A stretch of 6,769 nt of DNA. It comes from Chloroflexi bacterium RBG_16_56_11. GTDB lineage: Bacteria > Chloroflexota > Dehalococcoidia > Dehalococcoidales > RBG-16-60-22. Shown in pieces: positions 1 to 5,714 of this stretch (position 1 is the first letter of the stretch; each line of letters begins with the position of its first letter). The stretch is taken from contig MGNQ01000041.1 of NCBI GenBank assembly GCA_001796865.1, positions 31,654 through 38,422 of the forward strand, read 5' to 3'. Made by a program: the position numbers and the translations under genes. The notes beneath the pieces were generated by a model. The model saw only the letters and a list, made by a program, of their open reading frames with translations. It searched no databases and was not told the origin of the DNA.

Positions 1-268
1 CCCCGCCGTAGGTCATCGCCAGGGCCTCAGAGATGCTGTACGGCGAATAAAAAACGTTTTCACCCGGCTTGATGATTATTCGGTACAGCTCCAGGGCGAA
101 GTCGCTGTTGGCTTCAGCCAGGGCTGTCATATCGACCGGGCTGGTTGCCGGCGATGTCTCCCGGGGCTTGTCGGATTTAAGCTCGGACGCCGCCGAAGGC
201 TGGGCGCAGGCCGCCACCCCAAGGAGAATTATCGCCGCCAGGGCAAACATCATCATTTTCTTAAACAT
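1..268 (-). CDS. Serpin-family protease inhibitor lipoprotein, N-terminal part
   Basis: Serpins trap serine or cysteine proteases by an irreversible conformational change; this copy would act outside the cytoplasm, tethered to the membrane. The visible 89 residues start with a lipoprotein signal peptide: M-F-K-K, a hydrophobic stretch at about residues 5-20, then a VAAC lipobox with the lipidated cysteine at residue 21. A Ser/Pro/Thr-rich linker follows to about residue 50. After it comes the serpin N-terminal helix pattern, ANSDFALELYRII, and then NVFYSPYSISEALAMTYGG, which matches the family's conserved 'N.F.SP.SI..AL.M...GA' motif. The ATG at 268 is supported by a GGAGGG ribosome binding site at 273-278, 4 nt away. 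The gene runs off the window edge, so the reactive-centre loop, which decides the target and whether it is inhibitory, cannot be seen. It is divergent from the DUF4870 gene. Family assignment is recognition by eye, fairly sure. Confidence 0.85.
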   Translation of the reverse strand, partial: MFKKMMMFALAAIILLGVAACAQPSAASELKSDKPRETSPATSPVDMTALAEANSDFALELYRIIIKPGENVFYSPYSISEALAMTYGG

Positions 269-328
269 GTGTCCCTCCGAAACGATTGTCACGAATTGTG
301 CTCCATTTAATATAACGCTAAGTTCCTG

Positions 329-389
329 ACCGGGTTAGGATTGTCGGATATTCTTTAACACTAATTATTATATCTCCTTCTAACCCGGT
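329..389. repeat. Perfect 10-bp inverted repeat with 41-bp spacer in divergent control region
   Basis: ACCGGGTTAG at 329-338 and its exact reverse complement CTAACCCGGT at 380-389 sit in the 259-bp region between the serpin and DUF4870 genes. The 41-bp spacer (339-379) is AT-rich. The arms could be two operator half-sites for a regulator looping between them, or the stem of a long-loop RNA in the serpin leader. The sequence shows only the symmetry; the role is inference. Confidence 0.45.
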
Positions 390-447
390 ATCGATGTGAC
401 CTGGAACGCATTCAAACCCCCTTCCTCCCAACATTAGAGAAAAAACC

Positions 448-458
448 GACATTATGTC
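448..458. promoter_or_regulatory. 11-bp palindrome upstream of the DUF4870 promoter, possible operator
   Basis: GACATTATGTC (5-bp arms around a central T) lies 3 bp upstream of the -35-like hexamer at 462-467. That is a usual place for an activator or repressor site. A short palindrome can arise by chance, so this is weak evidence on its own. Confidence 0.3.
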
Positions 459-461
459 ATG

Positions 462-490
462 TTTACCTGCCGTTCGGGCGGATGTATAAT
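462..490 (+). promoter_or_regulatory. Sigma70-type promoter for the DUF4870 gene
   Basis: A consensus -10 TATAAT is at 485-490 and a -35-like TTTACC (4 of 6 consensus positions) at 462-467, with the ideal 17-bp spacer. Transcription would start near 497, leaving a leader of about 30 nt before the GTG start at 528. Confidence 0.6.
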
Positions 491-527
491 AGTCAACAAC
501 ACGTAACCTGCAGCGGAGGTGACGACC

Positions 528-1601
528 GTGGAACTCTCGCCTGAAGAAAGAAGGAAGATTTACGAAGAGGAGAAAGCGCGCATCGAAGCCCGGGAGCAGA
601 TACTGAAAGAAAAACAACGGATATCCCCGGATAATACCATGGGGCTCGCGCCCAATGTCGCCGGCCTGCTCTGCTATCTCGGTTTCTGGGTAACCGGCAT
701 CATCTTCCTGGTGCTCGAGCAGAAAAACAACTGGATACGCTTTCACGCGGCGCAGTCGATTGTGGTCTTCGGGGCGCTCTTCCTGGCCGACCTCCTGCTC
801 GGGTGGATACCTATCGTCGGGCCCGTGTTCCTGGCGGTATTCGGCCTCACCGGTTTCATCCTGTGGATAGTCCTGATGGTCAAGGCCTACAACGGTGAGC
901 GCTACAAGCTGCCCATGGTCGGCGACATCGCCGAGAGAATAGTCGGTGTTCCCGGCGCGACCCCCGATTATCAGCCGCCGGTACCGCCTCTCGCTATCGC
1001 CGCGCCGGTTGCCGCCCCACCGGAAAAACCACCCGGTAAAACAGAGGCTCCACCAGCGGCGACCGCTCCGGCCATCGACGAGAAAATCAGCCGGAAGGTC
1101 GATGAGTTTTTTCAAAAGCGGCGGACGGGCAGGATCACTTCATCGGCCTTTGCCATCGCCTGGAGTGTGGTGCTGCTCGTTTTCTTTAATTTCTTCAACC
1201 AGTATTTCGGTTACTACGGCGCCGATACTTCGGGAAATATTATCACCTGGACAAGATACACTTTCTTCACCTGGGACATCGATTTGTGGCTGCCTGTATT
1301 GAATACGACCCTGGCGATAACCATCGTGGGCCACTTTATCCTGATTGTCTACGACCGCTACCTGCTCCGGCGGGTGGTATTGCTCATTACGGCGACTCTG
1401 GGGCTGGCTACGGTCGTCACGCTGCTCGCCATTTTCCCCTTCGATTTTAGCGTCATTCCTTATGAAAACGCGCAAATAGGCACCGAAATAGGCGCCAGGG
1501 TGCTGCTGGTCTGCATTGGGGTGGGCTTCGGGATTACCATCCTGGTGCGTCTGGTAATGCTTCTGGTCGATATCGGCCGGGGAACGGCGCACTTTAAATA
1601 A
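528..1601 (+). CDS. DUF4870 (Tic20-like) multi-pass membrane protein with extra C-terminal membrane half
   Basis: Integral membrane protein of unknown function, 357 aa. Residues 1-37 are charged and helical, beginning with ELSPEERRKIYEEEKARIEARE-type sequence. Residues 40-122 match DUF4870/Tic20-like proteins: LLCYLGFWVTGIIFLVLE (first membrane helix), then WIRFHAAQSIVVFG, then two more hydrophobic helices at about 78-92 and 96-118. A Pro/Ala-rich linker covers about 142-183. The C-terminal half has about four further membrane helices (near 205-225, 255-277, 283-303 and 322-348) and I do not recognise it. The start chosen is GTG at 528, because the ribosome binding site GGAGGTGA at 515-522 is 5 nt upstream; an in-frame GTG at 519 overlaps that site and is unlikely. 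The protein is longer than typical DUF4870 proteins of about 100-150 aa. It converges with the ferredoxin gene, 13 bp between stop codons. Confidence 0.8.
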   Translation: MELSPEERRKIYEEEKARIEAREQILKEKQRISPDNTMGLAPNVAGLLCYLGFWVTGIIFLVLEQKNNWIRFHAAQSIVVFGALFLADLLLGWIPIVGPVFLAVFGLTGFILWIVLMVKAYNGERYKLPMVGDIAERIVGVPGATPDYQPPVPPLAIAAPVAAPPEKPPGKTEAPPAATAPAIDEKISRKVDEFFQKRRTGRITSSAFAIAWSVVLLVFFNFFNQYFGYYGADTSGNIITWTRYTFFTWDIDLWLPVLNTTLAITIVGHFILIVYDRYLLRRVVLLITATLGLATVVTLLAIFPFDFSVIPYENAQIGTEIGARVLLVCIGVGFGITILVRLVMLLVDIGRGTAHFK

Positions 1602-1614
1602 GGGGAACCCTCGA

Positions 1615-1827
1615 CTAGATACTCGCTATCTGGAGGGCTTGCCGGGGACATGCCCGCACGCAATCGCCGCAGGCCCGGCAGACGGACGGCTCGGGCAGCG
1701 GGATGGAATAAGGCCTTTCCTGGCGAAGGAGGCGGGAGGGACAAGCAGCCGCTGCCGCGCAAATCCCGCCGGCGCATTTCGCAGGAACGCACTTGTTGAA
1801 GTCCAGCAAGGCCATTTTTTTTAGCAT
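1615..1827 (-). CDS. Small two-cluster 4Fe-4S ferredoxin-like protein
   Basis: Predicted cytoplasmic electron carrier or Fe-S subunit, 70 aa, with eight cysteines in two sets. The first, residues 13, 18, 23 and 29, has spacing C-x4-C-x4-C-x5-CP. The second, residues 50, 53, 56 and 60, is the canonical CRACGDCVRACP (C-x2-C-x2-C-x3-CP). The odd first spacing resembles the Fe-S part at the N-terminus of ABCE1/RLI proteins rather than clostridial ferredoxin; here there is no ATPase domain. The start chosen is ATG at 1827, with AGGGGA at 1833-1838, 5 nt upstream. GTG at 1848 is in frame but would lie upstream of that site. The gene follows the zinc-ribbon gene by 52 nt on the same strand and is probably co-transcribed. 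Its redox partner is unknown. Confidence 0.82.
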   Translation of the reverse strand: MLKKMALLDFNKCVPAKCAGGICAAAAACPSRLLRQERPYSIPLPEPSVCRACGDCVRACPRQALQIASI

Positions 1828-1879
1828 AATTGTCCCCTGATAATTCACCTGGAAGCCAACGGCTTCAGCAAGACGGGCC

Positions 1880-2056
1880 TCAGGTGGGGAACCTCAGGTT
1901 CCCCGCTGCGCTCTTGACATACACCGAAGAAAGGACACGCTGCGGCTTTTTCTCGCCGCACTTCGGGCAGGCTACGTTGTCATCGTTATCGTAGATGCCC
2001 CGGAAACTCTCGAACTTTTCTCCGCATTTTTTACATCGGTAAGCGTATATCAGCAT
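1880..2056 (-). CDS. FmdB-family zinc-ribbon protein
   Basis: Small 58-aa protein. It opens MLIYAYRCKKCGEKFES, the hallmark start of FmdB-type putative regulatory zinc ribbons (Y.Y.C..CG..FE). Two zinc knuckles are visible: C8-x2-C11 and C30-x2-C33 (ACPKCGE), followed by a short basic tail with VLSSVYV. The family's function is not settled; it was named from a regulator-like gene beside a formamidase/amidase operon. The ATG at 2056 has GGAG at 2063-2066, 6 nt upstream. The gene is too short for many gene callers and easily missed. It lies first in a two-gene minus-strand unit with the ferredoxin-like gene and is divergent from the FAD oxidoreductases. A perfect palindrome covers its last codons. 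Confidence 0.8.
   Translation of the reverse strand: MLIYAYRCKKCGEKFESFRGIYDNDDNVACPKCGEKKPQRVLSSVYVKSAAGNLRFPT
1886..1904. repeat. Perfect 19-bp palindrome at the end of the zinc-ribbon gene
   Basis: GGGGAACCT and AGGTTCCCC (9-bp arms) flank one central base. In RNA this gives a strong GC-rich hairpin (7-8 bp plus small loop) just before the zinc-ribbon stop codon. There is no U-tract after it, so it is not a standard intrinsic terminator. The octamer CCTCAGGT also occurs twice, at 1878-1885 and 1892-1899. It may limit read-through into the ferredoxin gene or protect the mRNA 3' end; role inferred. Confidence 0.5.
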
Positions 2057-2156
2057 ATCTTTCTCCCGTTAAAACTATCAGATAAATGATATCTCACACT
2101 GGTCCGCCCGTATGTGATTTTTGTCGCTGGTAATAGCATTGTCACGTGCCGGTAAT

Positions 2157-2183
2157 TTGACAGGCCGCCCGACTTTCTATTAT
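2157..2183 (+). promoter_or_regulatory. Sigma70-type promoter for the FAD oxidoreductase pair
   Basis: A perfect TTGACA is at 2157-2162. The best -10, TATTAT at 2178-2183, has a short 15-bp spacer; an alternative TATGCT at 2181-2186 has 18 bp. The location, about 45-70 bp ahead of the first oxidoreductase start and in a divergent intergenic region, fits. Confidence 0.45.
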
Positions 2184-2228
2184 GCTTTTTTTAAGCGCAG
2201 CATCGCAATTATACGCAGGAGGCAATAC

Positions 2229-3659
2229 ATGGCGAAGAACGGCAACTATATCAGGGAAAAGGCCAGGGATACGAAGGTCATCCGCGAGGCGGATGTCGTC
2301 GTTGTCGGCGGGGGGCCGGGCGGCATCGGCGCGGCCGTGTCCGCGGCCCGCAACGGCGCCGATACCGTGCTCATCGAGAGATACGGCTACCTCGGCGGCA
2401 TGGGCACCGGCGGACTGGTCACCATCATCCCCATCCTGACCGACTACACGGGCAAACAGCAGATTATCGGGCTGACGCAGGAATGGATCGACCGCCTTAT
2501 CGCCCGCAACGCCGTCGATTTTCCCAAGAAAGAACACTGGGGCTCGATGGACAAAGAAATCGTCCGGTACTACTTTCAACGCAGCTTCTTCATGACGCGG
2601 CTGGACAGGGTAAGCTACGCCGCTATCATCGATGCCGAAATCTCCAAGTATATCCTCAACGAGATGGTCGAGGAAGCCGGCATCAAGGTCTACTGCCATG
2701 CCTGGGGCACCGAACCTATCATGGAAGGCAACCACTGCCGGGGAGTCATCATCGAGAGCAAGTCCGGCCGCCAGGCTATCCTCGGTAAAATCGTTATTGA
2801 TTCCACCGGCGACGGCGACCTCTTCCCCTATGCCGGCATCGAGTTTGAGGACAATATTCCCCCGAACTTACGCATCGCCAACCTTGCCCTCATCTTCTGG
2901 ATAGACGGCGTCGACTTCAAAAAGGTAACGGATTTCCGCAAGAGTAGCCCGAAGGAGTTCATGGAGCTGTCCCGCAGAGCCGTCGAAGCCGGCGGCCAGG
3001 GCGGCTTTTTCGCCAGCAACCTTCCCAACCAGGACGCCATCGTCTGGTTCCACAACCGCTTCCCCAATAAGAGCCAGGTGGACGTGGAAGAGCTGACCCG
3101 CGTCGAGTTCGAAGGCCGCCAGAAGATGATGAAGACCTATGAGTTCTTCAAGAAAAACATGCCGGGTTTCGAAAAGAGCTTCATCGTCCTTTCCGGCCCG
3201 CAGCTCGGCACGCGCTCCAGCCGCCGTATGCTCGGTGAGTACCAGCTCACCCGGAAAGACCTGGCCGATAACCAGCCGTTCGAAGATACCATCGCCATCT
3301 TCCCCGACCTCGACCGCGGCCAGGAATCGCTCGACCATCCCAACATGTATATCCCCTACCGCTGCCTGCTGCCGAAGAACGTGGATAACTTCCTCGTGGC
3401 CTGCCGGGCTTTTTCCTCGGATATGCATGTCCAGGACTATTTCAACCTCATCCCGCACTGCATCGCCTTCGGCGAGGCCGCCGGTACCGCCGCGGCGCTG
3501 GCTCTGAAAGCCGGTGTCGGCGTCAAGAACGTGAACATTAAGGCTTTGCAAAAACAGCTCGCCAAACAGGGCGTCCCGCTGCCGGATGTTACCAAAAAAG
3601 TCAACTATAAATACAGCGGTCCGTCATTGGTCTCGTCGGCTTTTACGCCGCCGCACTAA
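2229..3659 (+). CDS. FAD-dependent oxidoreductase, first of a tandem pair
   Basis: Soluble flavoprotein of the FAD-dependent oxidoreductase superfamily (PF12831-like), 476 aa; substrate unknown. A Rossmann FAD-binding site is at residues 22-50: EADVVVVGGGPGGIGAA, with the dinucleotide-binding GGGPGG at 27-32 and the ribose-binding acid E50 in VLIERYG. LGGMGTGGLV follows. A second FAD contact is DSTGDGD at 191-197. The C-terminal flavin-binding segment VACRAFSS ... IPHCIAFGEAAGTAAALAL lies near 390-426. No signal peptide, membrane helix or Fe-S cysteine motif is visible. The start at 2229 is set by AGGAGG at 2217-2222, 6 nt upstream; the frame extends 36 codons further upstream, but that part overlaps the promoter. 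It is the paralogue of the next gene (close to 78% identity over the first 64 aligned residues, lower in the middle) and probably shares its transcript. PF12831 also contains many uncharacterised proteins, so I give no reaction. Confidence 0.88.
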   Translation: MAKNGNYIREKARDTKVIREADVVVVGGGPGGIGAAVSAARNGADTVLIERYGYLGGMGTGGLVTIIPILTDYTGKQQIIGLTQEWIDRLIARNAVDFPKKEHWGSMDKEIVRYYFQRSFFMTRLDRVSYAAIIDAEISKYILNEMVEEAGIKVYCHAWGTEPIMEGNHCRGVIIESKSGRQAILGKIVIDSTGDGDLFPYAGIEFEDNIPPNLRIANLALIFWIDGVDFKKVTDFRKSSPKEFMELSRRAVEAGGQGGFFASNLPNQDAIVWFHNRFPNKSQVDVEELTRVEFEGRQKMMKTYEFFKKNMPGFEKSFIVLSGPQLGTRSSRRMLGEYQLTRKDLADNQPFEDTIAIFPDLDRGQESLDHPNMYIPYRCLLPKNVDNFLVACRAFSSDMHVQDYFNLIPHCIAFGEAAGTAAALALKAGVGVKNVNIKALQKQLAKQGVPLPDVTKKVNYKYSGPSLVSSAFTPPH

Positions 3660-3675
3660 ATTAATTATTTTTACT

Positions 3676-3776
3676 GTCATTCTGAGGGAGCGCAGCGACT
3701 ATGATAATCTCGGGGTGGGGTGAAAAGACATGTCTACTCACAACATCCAGATTCTTCGCTTGCTCAGGCGTGAGAA
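3676..3776. repeat. Degenerate interspersed palindromic repeat between the paralogues
   Basis: The spacer begins with GTCATTCTGAGGGAGCGCAG, continuing to AATCTCGGGGTGGGG by 3720. It ends with CCAGATTCTTCGCTTGCTCA (3747-3766) and GTGAGAAT. The two halves are imperfect inverted copies sharing TGAG, AGCG and AATCT.GG blocks. This resembles the 'GTCATTCTGAG...GAAGAATCT' family of intergenic palindromes that I recall from many bacterial genomes. It has no coding capacity and looks decayed. The family assignment is from memory and needs a genome-wide repeat count. Confidence 0.4.
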
Positions 3777-3788
3777 TTTCATGAATCA

Positions 3789-3811
3789 GGGGGTAGTGGA
3801 AAACTACCCCC
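3789..3811 (+). terminator. Perfect 9-bp hairpin just before the second oxidoreductase
   Basis: GGGGGTAGT (3789-3797), loop GGAAA, ACTACCCCC (3803-3811), then TCGG and a four-T run at 3816-3819. This has the outline of a weak intrinsic terminator or attenuator. It ends 8 nt before the GGAGGT ribosome binding site (3820-3825) of the next gene, so it could instead serve as a processing or mRNA-stabilising hairpin setting the ratio of the two paralogues. The hairpin is certain; the role is not. Confidence 0.5.
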
Positions 3812-3830
3812 TCGGTTTTGGAGGTCGGAA

Positions 3831-5318
3831 ATGGCAGGTCAGTCAAAGGCAAGAACAGTCACCGAACCCGCCCGAAAAATCAAGGTCTTCCGCGAGGCCG
3901 ACGTGGTCGTCGTGGGGGGCGGTCCGGGCGGCGTCGGCGCGGCCATCGCCGCGGCCCGCAACGGTGCCAGGACAGTGCTCATCGAGAGATACGGCCATCT
4001 CGGCGGCATGGCCACCGGCGGCCTGGTCAACATCGTCCCCAATCTCAGTGATATCAGCGGCAAGCAGCATATCTACGGACTGACAATGGAGATGCTCGAC
4101 CGGCTCGATAAAAGGGGCGGCGTTTCGTATCCGGCGAAAAAAGACCGTGGCACGGCCGCGAAAAAGGTAGTCGATTACTATCTCGACGCCAACCTGGGCT
4201 GGTTCTACGTCCGCCAGGACCACCATACCGGTAAAAAGAGGGTTCTTTACTCAGCCGTCATCGACCCCGAGGTCCTCAAGGACGAGCTAAACGACATGGT
4301 GCTGGAGTCCGGCGCCGGACTGCTGCTCCATTCCTGGGGGACGCAGGTGATAATGGACGCGAACAAGGTCGGCGGGGTCGTCTTCGAAAGCAAGTCCGGC
4401 CGGCAGGCGATACTGGGCAAGGTCATCATCGACGCCACCGGCGACGGCGATGTCTTCGTGGCCGCCGGCGCCGAGTTCGATAACCGGTGCGATAACAAGC
4501 GCCGGACGGCCTGGCTGGCCCTTGTCTGGTGGCTGGCCAATATCGATTTTAAAAAATACGACGATTTTAAGGCGTCACAACCGGATAAATATAAAGCTCT
4601 GATGCAGGAGCTGGGCAAGCTGGGCGGGTATCCCTACTTCTTCAAGGGCATCCTGAAAAACCAGGAAGGCGTCGCCTGGTACCACTGCATGCAACCCCAG
4701 CCGGAGCGCACCGATGCCATGGACGTGGAGCAGCTGACGAAGATAGATATCCGGGCCAGGAAGCGGGCGTTAATCACCTACGATTTCATGAAAAAGCATG
4801 TTCCCGGCTTCGAGAAATCGTTTATCATGCTCACCGCCCCCCAGCTCGGCACCCAAGGCGGCCGCCGCATCGTCGGTGAATACACCCTTACCGAGAACGA
4901 TATGGAATCGGACGAGGTCTTCGAGGACACCATCGCCGTGCTGGCCAACAACGACTACGGTGAAATCTCGTCGAAGCACCCTGCCCTCTGTGTCCCTTAC
5001 CGCTGCCTGGTGCCGAAGCGGGTGGACGGACTTTTAGTGGCCTGCCGCGCTTTTTCTTCGTCGGACACCATCAACGAGACATTCAATATCATCCCGCACT
5101 GCATCGCCTACGGGCAGGCGGCCGGCACCGCGGCGGCTTTAGCTGTAAAAGCCGGCGTACAGCCCCGCAAGGTAAATTACAAAGCGCTTACGGACACACT
5201 ACGTAAGCAGGGGGTGAATATACCGGATACCACCAGAGAAAAAAAGGTAACTGCCTCTGTTTCAAGGAGCAAGCCTGAGGAGTTTTATTACCAGAAATAC
5301 AGGGGGCCGGATAGGTAA
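3831..5318 (+). CDS. FAD-dependent oxidoreductase, second of a tandem pair
   Basis: Cytoplasmic flavoprotein of the same PF12831-like family as the preceding gene, 495 aa; substrate unknown. FAD site: EADVVVVGGGPGGVGAA with GGGPGG at 29-34 and acid E52 in VLIERYG, then LGGMATGGLV. Second FAD motif: DATGDGD at 201-207. C-terminal flavin segment: VACRAFSSSDTINE ... IPHCIAYGQAAGTAAALAV, with GQAAGTAAA starting at residue 428. Relative to the first paralogue it has a roughly 10-residue insertion near residues 120-140 (WFYVRQDHHTGKKRVLYS), a Trp-rich stretch (AWLALVWWLANIDF) after the second FAD motif, and a longer basic C-terminal tail. These differences sit where substrate specificity would be set, so the two enzymes probably differ in substrate. 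The ATG at 3831 is fixed by GGAGGT at 3820-3825, 5 nt upstream. No Fe-S motif or membrane helix is seen. Confidence 0.88.
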   Translation: MAGQSKARTVTEPARKIKVFREADVVVVGGGPGGVGAAIAAARNGARTVLIERYGHLGGMATGGLVNIVPNLSDISGKQHIYGLTMEMLDRLDKRGGVSYPAKKDRGTAAKKVVDYYLDANLGWFYVRQDHHTGKKRVLYSAVIDPEVLKDELNDMVLESGAGLLLHSWGTQVIMDANKVGGVVFESKSGRQAILGKVIIDATGDGDVFVAAGAEFDNRCDNKRRTAWLALVWWLANIDFKKYDDFKASQPDKYKALMQELGKLGGYPYFFKGILKNQEGVAWYHCMQPQPERTDAMDVEQLTKIDIRARKRALITYDFMKKHVPGFEKSFIMLTAPQLGTQGGRRIVGEYTLTENDMESDEVFEDTIAVLANNDYGEISSKHPALCVPYRCLVPKRVDGLLVACRAFSSSDTINETFNIIPHCIAYGQAAGTAAALAVKAGVQPRKVNYKALTDTLRKQGVNIPDTTREKKVTASVSRSKPEEFYYQKYRGPDR

Positions 5319-5323
5319 TACGG

Positions 5324-5340
5324 GGTGTGACTTTCACACC
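5324..5340 (+). terminator. Stem-loop after the FAD oxidoreductase pair
   Basis: GGTGTGA (5324-5330), loop CTT, TCACACC (5334-5340) lies 5 nt after the stop of the second oxidoreductase. It is a perfect 7-bp stem without a clear T-run, so a Rho-independent terminator is possible but not typical. Confidence 0.4.
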
Positions 5341-5371
5341 GGGCTGAGTTAACTTTCTGGTGAAACTTTAA

Positions 5372-5399
5372 AACTATACCGGCAAAAGCCGGTATCCAG
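5372..5399 (-). repeat. Left inverted stem-loop repeat of the GIY-YIG cassette
   Basis: Contains the perfect hairpin ATACCGGC-AAAA-GCCGGTAT (5376-5383 / 5388-5395) followed by CCAG. Read on the minus strand it begins CTGGATACCGGC and aligns without gaps to the right repeat. The AGGT at 5398-5401, at its inner edge, may also serve as a weak ribosome binding site for the nuclease gene. Confidence 0.6.
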
Positions 5400-5408
5400 G
5401 TAGACCGG

Positions 5409-5704
5409 ATGAGCGAGTACTATGGATACATTTTAGCTAGTAAACGTAACGGCACACTTTATACCGGTGTCACTAACGACTTACTACGCCGCGTCTACGA
5501 GCATAAAAACGACTTTGTCCAAGGATTTTCCAAAAAATACGTGTTCATAGATTAGTCTATTTTGAGCAATGTGATGACTCCGATTCGGCGACTCAAAGAG
5601 AAAAACAGATAAAAGAATGGAAAAGGAAATGGAAACTGGAATTAATAGAAAAAGTTAATCCACTCTGGCAAGACCTGTATGATGAGATACTATCACAAAG
5701 CTAA
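5409..5704 (+). pseudogene. GIY-YIG nuclease, frameshifted
   Basis: Small single-domain GIY-YIG endonuclease (UPF0213/YhbQ-like), normally about 85-100 aa, that would cut DNA. The first 48 residues (5409-5555) carry the family opening YYGYILASKRNGTLYTGVTN, with the 'YIG' element here YTG at residues 18-20, then the catalytic-Arg helix LLRRVYEHK (R27/R28, H32) and GFSKKY before a TAG stop at 5553-5555. The rest continues in another frame from 5546: HRLVYFEQCDD, then ATQREKQIKEWKRKWKLELI with the expected metal-binding Glu in REK, then NPLWQDLYDEI, ending with TAA at 5702-5704. Between TAC (5538-5540) and CAT (5546-5548) there are 5 bases where two codons are expected, so one base is missing (for example GGTGTT became GTGTT). 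Either a genuine inactivating deletion or a sequencing error. The whole gene is AT-rich and framed by inverted stem-loops. Confidence 0.82.
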
Positions 5705-5714
5705 TCCTATGTAT

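Noticed and set aside
519..527. GTG at 519 as the DUF4870 start
   Set aside because: It falls inside the GGAGGTGA ribosome binding site, which is correctly spaced only for the GTG at 528.
318..1115. Long minus-strand reading frame of 265 codons opposite the DUF4870 gene
   Set aside because: Composition is rich in Arg, Gly and Asp with no recognisable domain. It lies antisense to a convincing membrane protein with its own promoter and ribosome binding site, so it is a shadow of GC-rich codon use.
2121..2228. N-terminal extension of the first oxidoreductase to an earlier start
   Set aside because: It overlaps the TTGACA promoter element and lacks a ribosome binding site, whereas AGGAGG sits at the correct distance before the ATG at 2229. 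The paralogue also begins at the matching point.
2868..3551. Minus-strand reading frame of 227 codons opposite the first FAD oxidoreductase
   Set aside because: Low-complexity shadow with no motif, no ribosome binding site and full overlap with a strongly supported gene.
3730..3830. Possible small peptide from the ATG at 3730 upstream of the second oxidoreductase
   Set aside because: The frame runs through repeat-like sequence into the oxidoreductase in another frame, with no ribosome binding site and no recognisable product.
5532..5545. Programmed -1 frameshift on the A6 run of the GIY-YIG gene
   Set aside because: There is no standard heptamer in the correct phase (the codon before the A-run ends in C), and no downstream stimulatory hairpin is evident. 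A simple one-base loss or base error is more likely.
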